Shown here: positions 25,166 through 33,052 of the stretch, piece after piece
Layout of the letters: each line of letters starts with the position of its first letter
Position numbering within the stretch: position 1 is the first letter of the stretch
NCBI RefSeq assembly: GCF_003601985.1
Contig: NZ_QZXA01000002.1
Coordinates: 1-64,000 of the forward strand
DNA length: 64,000 bases
Direction: 5' to 3'
Origin: Mesorhizobium jarvisii
GTDB taxonomy: Bacteria; Pseudomonadota; Alphaproteobacteria; Rhizobiales; Rhizobiaceae
Notes under the pieces: generated by a model
Seen by the model: the letters and a program-made list of their open reading frames with translations, nothing else
What the model was told of the DNA's origin: nothing
Databases searched by the model: none
Position numbers and translations under genes: made by a program

Positions 25166-25189
25166 GCCTAAATGGGGGAGGCGGGCGCC

Positions 25190-25355
25190 CGTCACCCCCC
25201 TCTAGCCTGCCGGCCATCTCCCCCGCAAGGGGGGAGATCGGCAGCTTTGGCGCTGCTGCTCTTCCGGCAAAGCTGAAAATTTGCGAAAGCAGAGATGACG
25301 GCCAATCTCCCCCCTTGCGGGGGAGATGCCCGGCAGGGCACAGGGGGGTGCTTCC
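25190..25355. repeat. Large palindromic dispersed repeat
   Basis: Outer arms CACCCCCCTC/GGGGGGTG and CCTGCCGG/CCCGGCAGG enclose two copies in opposite orientation of a CATCTCCCCC-CGGGGGGAGAT hairpin. The roughly 160-bp element can fold into one long cruciform. It lies between the importer ATPase gene and the aconitase X genes and contains no ORF of interest. Its own sequence differs from the 48.7-kb element but the architecture is the same. Confidence 0.75.
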
Positions 25356-25390
25356 CACCATCCTGTCAGGCATAAGCCCGGAGCATTCCG

Positions 25391-26641
25391 ATGACGCTAG
25401 AACTGACCGCACAGGACCAATCCATGCTCGACGGCGAGCAAGGCCCGTCGGCCGCCGCCGCCATGAAAATCCTGGTCGCCTTCTCCAACGCGATCGGCGC
25501 GCGCGGCCTGCTCGACATCAGCGGCGCCCATATCGATGGCTGCCTCTATCACGGCAAGGCCGGGCTCGATTTCGTCGAACGGCTGGTCGAGGGCGGCGGG
25601 CGGGTGCAGGTGCCGACGACGCTCAATGTCGGCTCGTTCGACCTCATCCATCCCGGCATGGTGAAGATGCCGGCGTCGGAAGAGGTGCCGGCGCGGCGGC
25701 TGATGAAGGCGCATCTGGAGCTTGGCTGCCAGGCGACCTTCACCTGCGCGCCCTACCAGACGCGGTTCCGGCCTGAATTCGGCCAGCAGGTCGCCTGGGG
25801 CGAATCCAATGCCATCGTCTTTGCCAATTCGGTGATCGGCGCGCGCACCAACCGCTATGGCGACTTCCTCGATTTGTGCTGCGCCATGACCGGACGTGCG
25901 CCGGCCTGGGGCCTGCATCTGAGCGAAAACCGGCGTGGCCGCATCCTGTTCGAACTGGACATCGGCGAGGCCGAACCAAGCGACAGCCTGTTCGTCGGCG
26001 TCGGGCTGATCATCGGACAAGCCAGTGGCGACCGCATTCCGGTCATATCAGGCCTGCCGCAGCCGCGCGACGAGGATCAGCTGAAGGCGCTTGGCGCGGC
26101 GGCCGCGACGACCGGTGCCGTGGCACTGTTCCATGCGGTCGGCATCACACCGGAGGCCAACACACCAGACGAAGCGTTTCATGGCCACGCGCCGGATGAG
26201 ACGATCCGCATCACCCCAGCAGACATCGATCATGCGCTGTCCAGATTGTCCGGCGTGGCCGACGGGGCGCCACTCGCCGCGGTATCGCTGGGCACGCCGC
26301 ACTTCTCGCACGAGGAATGGACGCGCCTGTTGCCGATGCTGCGCGAGGCAGCGCCGGGCAGGGGCATCCCGATATATGTCAACACCGGTCGCGCGACGCT
26401 GATGCGGCTACAGGAAGAGGGCGCGCTGACCGGCATGGAGGCGTTCGGCCTGATCCCGGTCGCCGACACCTGCACCTATGTCACCTCCATCCTCGAGCGG
26501 CTCGACGGCGTGGTGATGACCAATTCCGGCAAGTGGGCGCATTACGCGCCGGGCAATATCGGCGTGACCGTCGCTTTCGCCGAGATGGCGGATTGCATCC
26601 GCTCCGCCGCTGCCGGACATGTCGTGCGAGGTGCCTCATGA
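25391..26641 (+). CDS. Aconitase X catalytic (large) subunit, DUF521
   Basis: This 416-residue Fe-S dehydratase large subunit has the signature WGESNAIVFANSVIGART (about residues 136-153), candidate cluster cysteines Cys113 and Cys119 (LGCQATFTCAPYQ), CC at 163-164, and a late cysteine in VADTCTYV. In characterised bacterial relatives, separate large and small subunits form cis-3-hydroxy-L-proline dehydratase; archaeal relatives dehydrate phosphomevalonate. A cytoplasmic hydroxy-acid or hydroxyproline dehydratase is therefore expected. The stop overlaps the small-subunit start (ATGA). An ornithine-cyclodeaminase-type gene at 33 kb could provide the reductase of a hydroxyproline route, but other substrates remain possible. 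Confidence 0.88.
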   Translation: MTLELTAQDQSMLDGEQGPSAAAAMKILVAFSNAIGARGLLDISGAHIDGCLYHGKAGLDFVERLVEGGGRVQVPTTLNVGSFDLIHPGMVKMPASEEVPARRLMKAHLELGCQATFTCAPYQTRFRPEFGQQVAWGESNAIVFANSVIGARTNRYGDFLDLCCAMTGRAPAWGLHLSENRRGRILFELDIGEAEPSDSLFVGVGLIIGQASGDRIPVISGLPQPRDEDQLKALGAAAATTGAVALFHAVGITPEANTPDEAFHGHAPDETIRITPADIDHALSRLSGVADGAPLAAVSLGTPHFSHEEWTRLLPMLREAAPGRGIPIYVNTGRATLMRLQEEGALTGMEAFGLIPVADTCTYVTSILERLDGVVMTNSGKWAHYAPGNIGVTVAFAEMADCIRSAAAGHVVRGAS

Positions 26642-27081
26642 CGCAACCCGTTGCAAAGGACGCCGTCGATCGGCTGGGCACTTTTCAACTCGCCGGTGAG
26701 GCCGATGGCCCGGCTTTGGTGTTCTCGCAGCCGCTCAGTTTCTGGGGCGGCATCGACGCCGAGACGGGAGACATCATCGACCATTCGCATCCTGGGCTGG
26801 GCAAGAACGTTGCCGGCAGGATCCTGGTCATGCCGAGCGGGCGAGGCTCATCCTCCTCGTCCTCTGTCCTGGCCGAAGCGATCCGCCGGGGCACCGCGCC
26901 GGCCGGCATTCTTCTGGAGCGGCCGGACCCGATCCTGGCGGTGGGAGCGATCGTCGCCGAGTTTCTCTACGACATCCATATGCCGCTGGTGGTCTGCGAC
27001 ATTGCGGGGATCGTTTCGGCCGACCGGATCGCGGTCCGTGTCGGTGAGCAGGGCGAGGCGGTCATCCATAAAGCCCAGTAA
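26638..27081 (+). CDS. Aconitase X swivelling (small) subunit, DUF126
   Basis: This 147-residue partner of the preceding gene forms the beta-barrel swivelling domain of aconitase X. The family motif is visible as FWGGIDAETGDIIDHSHPG, followed by VMPSGRGSSSSSSVLAEAI, whose serine-rich loop reaches the active site in the family. The C-terminal HMPLVVCDIAGIVSADRIAV is also conserved. The four-base overlap with the large subunit indicates a 1:1 complex. The next gene follows after about 100 bp. Confidence 0.88.
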   Translation: MTQPVAKDAVDRLGTFQLAGEADGPALVFSQPLSFWGGIDAETGDIIDHSHPGLGKNVAGRILVMPSGRGSSSSSSVLAEAIRRGTAPAGILLERPDPILAVGAIVAEFLYDIHMPLVVCDIAGIVSADRIAVRVGEQGEAVIHKAQ

Positions 27082-27183
27082 ACGCTGCCCCCGGTGATTG
27101 GTGTCGCTGATGGGAAATGATGGGGCCGGCCTTGGCTGACCGGCAAGCCGTGGCGCTATATGCTGTCCTCCAGGGAGGAATGG

Positions 27184-28272
27184 ATGGCAGGCGCGGATTT
27201 CGAACCGGATGTGAAGGTTCGCAGCAGGGAATACCGGATCGGCTGCGTCGGTGCGGGCATGATCATGGCCGAATGCCATCTGGCCGCCTATGCGCAAGCC
27301 GGCTTCCCGGTGGTTGCGATCGCCTCGCGGACGAAGGCCAGCGCCGAGAAGGTGGCCAGGCGCTGGGATATTCCGATCGTTCACGATACGCCGGAGCAAT
27401 TGATCGAGGATTCCGAGGTCGAGATCGTCGACCTTGCCTTTCCGCCCGACCAGCAGCCGGCTCTCATCCGTCACGCGCTGAAGCAGCCGCACGTCAAGGC
27501 GATCCTGGCGCAGAAGCCGCTGGCACTGTCGGTGGCGGAGGCCGTCGAGCTGCGCGACGAAGCCGCCAAGTCCGGCAAGATCCTCTCGGTCAACCAGAAT
27601 ATGCGCTACGACCAGTCGATGCGCGTCCTGAAGCAGATCATCGACAGCGGTGCGCTGGGCGATATCGTCTTCGCGCAGATCGACATGCATGCGATCCCGC
27701 ACTGGCAGGCTTTCCTTGCCGACTATGACCGGCTGACGCTTGCCAATATGAGCGTGCACCATCTCGACGTGCTGCGCTACCTGTTCGGCGATCCCCAGGA
27801 CATCACGACGCAGACGCGCAAGGATCCGCGCACGGCATTCGACCATTCGGACGGCATCACGGTGTCGACGCTGCGCTTCCCCTCCGGGGTGCTTGCCGTT
27901 TCGCTGGAAGATGTCTGGTCCGGTCCGCGCGAGCAGGGCTATCGCGACGACCAGCACATCAACTGGCGTGTCGACGGCATCAAGGGCGTCGCCAAGGGCA
28001 CGATCGGCTGGCCGACCGGCGTCGCCTCGACACTGACCTATGCCTCGACGCAGACGACAGGCGGTGAGTGGGTGACGCCCAGTTGGGACACGATGTGGTT
28101 TCCGCACGCCTTCATCGGCGTGATGGAGCAGCTGCAATATGCGGTGAAGACTGGCACGCCACCGGCCCTCTCCGTCGCCGACAACGTCAAGACCATGGCG
28201 CTGGTCGAGGCCGGCTACCGCTCGATGGCGCAAGGCCGCACCGTCAGGCTTTCCGAAATCTCGACCAACTGA
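27184..28272 (+). CDS. Gfo/Idh/MocA-family NAD(P)-dependent dehydrogenase
   Basis: This 362-residue two-domain oxidoreductase has a Rossmann N-terminus (RIGCVGAGMIMAECHLAAYA), the cofactor/substrate motif AQKPLALS where EKP is usual, and a C-terminal alpha/beta domain with the conserved histidine region LTLANMSVHHLDVLRYLFGD. Such enzymes oxidise a sugar, cyclitol or their keto/amino forms using NAD(P). GGAGGA precedes the ATG at 27,184, with an alternative ATG out of frame at 27,180. The sequence opens the block of MocA-, MocC-, MocD- and MocE-like genes. The Glu-to-Gln change in EKP (AQKP) is unusual and worth noting. Confidence 0.85.
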   Translation: MAGADFEPDVKVRSREYRIGCVGAGMIMAECHLAAYAQAGFPVVAIASRTKASAEKVARRWDIPIVHDTPEQLIEDSEVEIVDLAFPPDQQPALIRHALKQPHVKAILAQKPLALSVAEAVELRDEAAKSGKILSVNQNMRYDQSMRVLKQIIDSGALGDIVFAQIDMHAIPHWQAFLADYDRLTLANMSVHHLDVLRYLFGDPQDITTQTRKDPRTAFDHSDGITVSTLRFPSGVLAVSLEDVWSGPREQGYRDDQHINWRVDGIKGVAKGTIGWPTGVASTLTYASTQTTGGEWVTPSWDTMWFPHAFIGVMEQLQYAVKTGTPPALSVADNVKTMALVEAGYRSMAQGRTVRLSEISTN

Positions 28273-28280
28273 AATACGCG

Positions 28281-28299
28281 ACCACGCAATAAGCGTGGT
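28281..28299 (+). terminator. Intra-operon hairpin
   Basis: ACCACGC pairs with GCGTGGT around AATAA, nine bases after the dehydrogenase stop codon. There is no T run, so a partial terminator or stabilising hairpin is the likely role. Confidence 0.45.
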
Positions 28300-28331
28300 G
28301 GCTGAATCGCTTACCGGGAGGAGTTCACATC

Positions 28332-29246
28332 ATGATGCAGGCGGGGATCTTCACCGGCTACTTTCCCTACGAACTCGACGAGTCCGCCAGGCGCATCCGC
28401 GCACTCGGCTTCAACACCGTACAGCTCGACCTGCATTTCCGGGATATCGATCTCACGGCCGGGCAGATCACCAGGGACAAGGCAAGGACCGTGCGCGACA
28501 CGTTCCGCGCTCACAATCTGCCGGTCTGCTGCATCTCCGGCTACACCAACATCATCCATCCCGATAAAGCCGAGCGTGAGAAACGCGTCGGTTATCTCAA
28601 GGAGATCATCCGCAACGCACGCGAATTCGGTTCGCCCTACGTGATCTCGGAGACCGGGACCTACAACACCGAGTCCGACTGGGTGCATCACCCCAGGAAC
28701 AAGATCGAGGAAGGTTTCGAGGAATGCCGCAAGGTGATTTCGGATCTTGCCCAGACCGCCTATGACCATGGCGCGGTCTTCCTGCTCGAAACCTACGTCA
28801 ACAATGTCGTCGGCTCGGTCGAGGAGACGGTGAGGATGTTCGCGCAGGTCGACCATCCCGGCCTTGGCCTCTTGATGGACCCGACCAATTACTTCGAGGC
28901 GCACAACATCGACCGCATGGATCAGGTGCTGAACCAGGTGTTCGACACGCTGACCGACAAGATCCGGATCGCGCATGCCAAGGATGTGAAGCGCTCAGGC
29001 AGCGACAAGTCGGAAAAGCACGCCGACATCGGCGACCAGGACGCGCATGAGGGACTGACGTTCCGTGGCGTCGGCGAGATCGAATTGCCGGCGCCTGGCC
29101 TCGGCTCGCTCAACTATGATCTTTACCTGAAGCGGCTCAGCGAAAAGCACCCGAACATCCCCGTCATCATCGAGCATCTGACCGAGGATGACGTGCCGCG
29201 CGCGAAAACATTCCTCGACGGAAAATTCCGCGCCAACGGCCTCTAG
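28332..29246 (+). CDS. Xylose-isomerase-like TIM-barrel isomerase/epimerase
   Basis: This 304-residue AP_endonuc_2/IolE-type TIM barrel shows candidate metal-binding acidic and histidine residues at strand ends: FLLETYVNNVVGSVEE, LGLLMDPTNYFEAHNID, RIAHAKDVK, and VIIEHLTEDDVPRA. Family members isomerise or dehydrate keto-sugars and inososes in the cytoplasm (MocC and IolE belong here). It lies 59 bp after the MocA-like gene with GGGAGGA before the ATG, and 20 bp before the desaturase gene, so the block is one transcript. The substrate is probably the product of the neighbouring dehydrogenase. Confidence 0.85.
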   Translation: MMQAGIFTGYFPYELDESARRIRALGFNTVQLDLHFRDIDLTAGQITRDKARTVRDTFRAHNLPVCCISGYTNIIHPDKAEREKRVGYLKEIIRNAREFGSPYVISETGTYNTESDWVHHPRNKIEEGFEECRKVISDLAQTAYDHGAVFLLETYVNNVVGSVEETVRMFAQVDHPGLGLLMDPTNYFEAHNIDRMDQVLNQVFDTLTDKIRIAHAKDVKRSGSDKSEKHADIGDQDAHEGLTFRGVGEIELPAPGLGSLNYDLYLKRLSEKHPNIPVIIEHLTEDDVPRAKTFLDGKFRANGL

Positions 29247-29266
29247 GTGCCGCGCGGGAGGTGACG

Positions 29267-30358
29267 ATGACGACGGCCAAGACAAAGCGCGATTACAGCC
29301 TGGTCGGCGAAAGCACCCGGGCCGCGATCGAGACCGGCCTGGCCTCGGCCGAATGGTACCACACAGACGTGCCGCGCAAGGCGATGAAGGAATTGATGCA
29401 GCGCTCGGACGGTCCGGCGATCCGCGACACCATCATCTGGCTCGCCGCCATCCTGGGCTCGGCCGCCGGCATCGTCTGGTTCTGGGGCTCGTGGTGGGTG
29501 GTGCCGTTCCTGTTCGTCTATGGCGTGCTCTACGGTTCGTCGAGCGACTCGCGCTGGCACGAATGCGGCCACGGCACGGCCTTCCGCACGCGCTGGATGA
29601 ACGATCTCGTCTACCACATCGCCTCCTTCATGCTGATGCGCAATCCCGTGCAATGGCGCTGGAGCCACGCCCGCCACCACACCGACACCATTATTGTCGG
29701 CCGCGACGCCGAGATCGCGGTCATGCGCCCGCCCGACCTGTTGAAGGCGGCACTGGCCTTCACCGGCATTCTCGATTTCCGCTATTCGCTGCCGACGCTG
29801 ATGCGCCAGGCCTTCGGCACGCTGTCGGAGGAGGAGAAGAGCTATATCCCCGAGATGGAGCAGCACAAAGCCGTCGTCGTCGCCCGCTGGCACATGGCCG
29901 TGTATGTTGCGACGATCGCTTTCGCGATCGCGCTGGGGTCATGGATCCCGTTGGTGCTGGTCGGCCTGCCGCGCCTCTACGGCACCTGGCACATGGTGAT
30001 GACCGGCCTGCTGCAGCATATCGGCCTTGCCGACAATGTCGTCGATCACCGGCTCAACACCCGCACCGTCTACATGAACCCGATCAGCCGGTTCATCTAC
30101 TGGAACATGAACTACCATGTCGAACATCACATGTTCCCGATGGTGCCGTATCACGCGCTGCCCAGGCTGCATGATCTGATCAAGCACGATCTGCCCGAGC
30201 CGAACCCGTCGATGTGGCATGCCTATCGCGAGGTCTGGCCGGTGCTGCTCAGGCAGCTGAAATACGAAGATTATTACCTCAAGCGCGAATTGCCGCGGAC
30301 GGCGAGGCCCTATCGCGGCGAGTTCCACGAGGTCGATATGTCGCCTGCGGCCGAATAG
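29267..30358 (+). CDS. MocD-like fatty-acid-desaturase-fold membrane hydroxylase
   Basis: This 363-residue di-iron membrane enzyme contains the three histidine boxes HECGH (98-102), HARHH (134-138) and HVEHH (284-288), and hydrophobic segments at about 55-92 and 208-235. In rhizopine catabolism MocD, a member of this family, works with ferredoxin MocE. Here the next gene is a MocE-type ferredoxin, so hydroxylation or oxidative demethylation of a small solute is more likely than lipid desaturation. GGGAGGTGAC lies before the ATG at 29,267; a GTG six bases earlier is less likely. The spacing to the ferredoxin gene is 29 bp. Confidence 0.85.
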   Translation: MTTAKTKRDYSLVGESTRAAIETGLASAEWYHTDVPRKAMKELMQRSDGPAIRDTIIWLAAILGSAAGIVWFWGSWWVVPFLFVYGVLYGSSSDSRWHECGHGTAFRTRWMNDLVYHIASFMLMRNPVQWRWSHARHHTDTIIVGRDAEIAVMRPPDLLKAALAFTGILDFRYSLPTLMRQAFGTLSEEEKSYIPEMEQHKAVVVARWHMAVYVATIAFAIALGSWIPLVLVGLPRLYGTWHMVMTGLLQHIGLADNVVDHRLNTRTVYMNPISRFIYWNMNYHVEHHMFPMVPYHALPRLHDLIKHDLPEPNPSMWHAYREVWPVLLRQLKYEDYYLKRELPRTARPYRGEFHEVDMSPAAE

Positions 30359-30387
30359 CGATCGCGAATTTTTTGCAGGAGACCGAG

Positions 30388-30699
30388 ATGGCCGATTGGG
30401 TTGAAGCCTGCGCGGTGGACGATGTCGAGGAAGAGGACGTCATCCGCTTCGACCATGGCGGCCGCAGCTTCGCGGTCTACCGCTCGCCCGACGACGAGTT
30501 CTTCGCCACCGACGGGCATTGCACGCATGAGAAGGCGCATCTGGCCGACGGGCTGGTGATGGACGACATCATCGAATGCCCCAAGCACAATGGCCGCTTC
30601 AACTACAAGACAGGTGCCGCCAAGGGCGCGCCGGTCTGCGTTAATCTCGTGACCTATCCGGTCAAGATTGAGGCCGGTAAGGTGATGATCCAGATTTGA
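30388..30699 (+). CDS. MocE-family Rieske [2Fe-2S] ferredoxin
   Basis: This 103-residue soluble Rieske protein has cluster ligands Cys45-x-His47 (GHCTHEKAHL) and Cys64-x2-His67 (IECPKHNGRF). These are followed by the typical FNYKTGAAKGAPVCVNLVTY segment. Its size and the CPKHNGRFNY box fit the MocE subfamily of ferredoxins, named from rhizopine catabolism. It would pass electrons to the adjacent membrane hydroxylase. No ferredoxin reductase gene (mocF type) is seen in the window, so the reductase must be encoded elsewhere. AGGAGA precedes the ATG. Confidence 0.9.
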   Translation: MADWVEACAVDDVEEEDVIRFDHGGRSFAVYRSPDDEFFATDGHCTHEKAHLADGLVMDDIIECPKHNGRFNYKTGAAKGAPVCVNLVTYPVKIEAGKVMIQI

Positions 30700-30739
30700 C
30701 GCGCGGCAACCGATCCAGCATCACAAAGGGGACGTTTTC

Positions 30740-31543
30740 ATGAGCCGAAAGAGACCGACCGTCGCCGATCTGCGCGCGATGAAGGGCAAACGGCAGCTGA
30801 CCATGCTGCGCGTGCTCAACCTGGACGAGGCGCAGGCCGCCGAGCGGGCAGGGGTCGATATCGTCTCGGTACCGCCCGAACTGGTGCTCAACCCTGAGTA
30901 TCGCGATGCCGCGCCCAGCCTGTTCACCATGCCGGGCGAGAATTTCTTCGAGATCGGCACGGCGGATGATTTCGTGCGCTGGGCCTTCCGGCTCTACAAG
31001 GCAAGCGCCGACGCGGTCTATTGCAGTGCCGGCTACGCCACGATCAAACGCATGGCGGACGACGCCATTCCCGTCATCGGCCATGTCGGCCTCATTCCGT
31101 CGCGCGCCACCTGGACCGGCGGCTTCAAGGCGGTCGGCAAGACCGCCGACACCGCCCTCCAGGTCTTTGAGGCGGTGAAGCAGTTGGAGGCCGCCGGCGC
31201 TGTCGGCGCCGAGATCGAAGTGGTGCCGGTCGAGGTCGCCAAGGCGATCTCGGAGCGCACCTCGCTGATCATGCTGTCGATGGGGGCGGGCACGGGCTGC
31301 GACGCACAGTACCTCTTCGCCGACGACATTCTCGGCCAGAACCGGGGCCACATGCCGCGCCACTCCAAGGTCTATCGCAATTTCGCCGCCGAGTATGACC
31401 GGCTGCAGGCGGAGCGGGTGGCGGCGTTCTCCGAATATGTCGCCGACGTCAACAGCGGCGCCTATCCCGAGGACAGGCACATCGTGCACATGGAGCCGGC
31501 CGAGCTCAGCCTGTTCATGAAAAGGGTAGACGCAAGGAGCTGA
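30740..31543 (+). CDS. PanB-like (ketopantoate hydroxymethyltransferase fold) protein with altered metal site
   Basis: This 267-residue TIM barrel shows clear PanB blocks: PVIGHVGLIPS, GGFKAVGKTADTALQVFEAV, EIEVVPVEVAKAI with the catalytic-type Glu160, and MGAGTGCDAQYLFADDILGQ. However the canonical VGDSLG motif, whose Asp binds the metal, is here VSVPPEL (residues 42-48), so a metal ligand is missing. It is probably not the housekeeping pantothenate enzyme, and no panC is nearby. In this operon it could catalyse a related aldol/retro-aldol or isomerase step, for example on a one-carbon unit released by the hydroxylase. That role is inference. AGGGGACG precedes the ATG. Confidence 0.75.
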   Translation: MSRKRPTVADLRAMKGKRQLTMLRVLNLDEAQAAERAGVDIVSVPPELVLNPEYRDAAPSLFTMPGENFFEIGTADDFVRWAFRLYKASADAVYCSAGYATIKRMADDAIPVIGHVGLIPSRATWTGGFKAVGKTADTALQVFEAVKQLEAAGAVGAEIEVVPVEVAKAISERTSLIMLSMGAGTGCDAQYLFADDILGQNRGHMPRHSKVYRNFAAEYDRLQAERVAAFSEYVADVNSGAYPEDRHIVHMEPAELSLFMKRVDARS

Positions 31544-33052
31544 TCATTCGGTTTCTTTGCTGACCGCCGCAGCGCCTCGCCACGCTCCATCGGCGAGCAT
31601 GGCGTGGAGCACCTCGGCGTCGTTCCCCAGCGGCCGGTCGTCTTTCAGCATCGATACATGCGCGCGCACCGCCGCATAGATCGCGCCGGTGCGCGGCGCC
31701 AGCGTCAATCCCTCACGCAGGTCGACGGCCTGGGCGGCGGCCATCAATTCGAAGGCGATCAGCCGCCGCCACAGCGCGATCATTCCGGCGCATTTCGAAA
31801 CGGCGAGGGGCGACTGGGTCGCGTGGTCCTCGACGCCTTCCGAAACGGGCAGGAAGTCGAGCATCACCGGATTGGCCTTGTGGCGGATGGCAGCCAGGAT
31901 CGATGTTGCCGTCTTCTGCAGCGGCACAAAACCGGCCGAGGCACCGCCGATCGGCGACAGATATTTGGTCAGGCCGTTGCGGCCTGAACCGGTGAGCTGG
32001 ATGAAGCGGGCGACGCTCGCGGCGGCGCATTGCGCGATGGCCAGGCCGAGCGTCTCGAAGGCAAGCGAGAGTGCGGCCGTGTGGAAATTGCCGGTCGACA
32101 TCACCAGTTCGTCGTCGCCGATCACCAGCGGGTTGTCGGCGGCGGCGTTCAGTTCGATCTCGACAGCACTCTTTGCCTGGCCGATCGCCTCGATCAGCGC
32201 GCCGTGGATCGACGGCATGCAGCGGATCGACAGGGGATCCTGAATGGTGGTGGGCGCCGGCATCTCGTCGCGGGCGAGAAGGTCGTGCAAGGCCTTCGCC
32301 GCCTCCTGCTGTCCGGCAGCCGGCCGCGCCATCTGCAGGCGTGGATCGAGGATGGTGCGGTTGGCGCCAAAACCTTCCATGGTCAGCGCGCCGGCCTGCT
32401 GCTGCTGGGCGAGCGCCGACAGCGCATCCGTGATCGCGAGGGCGCCGCTGCCGGCGGAGACCGCCGAGGCGTTGATCAGCGACAGTCCGTCCTTGGGAGC
32501 CAGGCTGATCGGCGCGAGGCGGGCCATCATCAGCGCCTTGGTCGCCGGCATGCGCCGGCCCTGATAGTCGGCTTCGCCTTCGCCGATCAGCAGGCGGGCA
32601 AGCGCGGTCATCAGCACGAGGTCGCCGGCGCCGATCGAGCCGAGCGACGGCATCACCGGATGGACGCCGGCATTGAGCGCGTCGACCAGAGCGACGAAGA
32701 CCATGGGCGACAGGCCGGAGCCGCCGGCCGACAGCATCGAGGCGCGGGCGACCATCGTGGCCCGCACGGCCTCGACCGGTAGAGTTTCGCCGACCGCGCC
32801 GCTGCGGCCCTGCAGCAACTGGCGCTGGAAGGCGCTGGCGTCGCCTTCGACGGAGGTGCCAAGATTGGCGCCAAGCCCGGTGTTCAGGCCGTAGATCTGC
32901 TGGCCTGAGGCGGCGGCCTGGTCGAGCACTTTTCGCGCCTTGTCCAGCTTGCCGATGACATCGGGTCCGATCTCCACCTTGCGCGCCTGGCGGGCGACGG
33001 TGGCGACATCACCGACACTGACGCCGGCTCCGGCTAGGACGAGCGCGCTCAT
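31544..33052 (-). CDS. Aromatic-amino-acid/histidine ammonia-lyase-fold protein lacking MIO serine
   Basis: This 502-residue MIO-fold protein has many conserved HAL/PAL blocks: YGLNTGLGANLG with Tyr54, LAPKDGLSLINASAV, ILDPRLQMARPAAGQ, AADNPLV, GSGRNGLTKYLSPIGGAS and SEGVEDHATQSPLAVSKC. The cofactor motif GS(V/I)GASGDL is GSIGAGDL (residues 138-145): the serine of the self-cyclising Ala-Ser-Gly triad is absent. MIO formation in the usual way is thus unlikely, and a different elimination or isomerisation is suggested. It is convergent with the PanB-like gene, one base from its stop. The ATG at 33,052 overlaps the stop of the upstream cyclodeaminase-like gene, so the two are coupled. In-frame sequence upstream belongs to that gene's other frame. 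Confidence 0.85.
   Translation of the reverse strand: MSALVLAGAGVSVGDVATVARQARKVEIGPDVIGKLDKARKVLDQAAASGQQIYGLNTGLGANLGTSVEGDASAFQRQLLQGRSGAVGETLPVEAVRATMVARASMLSAGGSGLSPMVFVALVDALNAGVHPVMPSLGSIGAGDLVLMTALARLLIGEGEADYQGRRMPATKALMMARLAPISLAPKDGLSLINASAVSAGSGALAITDALSALAQQQQAGALTMEGFGANRTILDPRLQMARPAAGQQEAAKALHDLLARDEMPAPTTIQDPLSIRCMPSIHGALIEAIGQAKSAVEIELNAAADNPLVIGDDELVMSTGNFHTAALSLAFETLGLAIAQCAAASVARFIQLTGSGRNGLTKYLSPIGGASAGFVPLQKTATSILAAIRHKANPVMLDFLPVSEGVEDHATQSPLAVSKCAGMIALWRRLIAFELMAAAQAVDLREGLTLAPRTGAIYAAVRAHVSMLKDDRPLGNDAEVLHAMLADGAWRGAAAVSKETE

Noticed and set aside
25190..25355. A structured regulatory RNA between the importer and aconitase X genes
   Set aside because: The nested inverted arms are those of a dispersed palindromic repeat, with no conserved riboswitch motif.
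29267..30358. Housekeeping lipid desaturase
   Set aside because: The three His boxes allow it, but the gene is embedded in a solute-catabolism operon and followed by a MocE-type ferredoxin, so a hydroxylase role was preferred.
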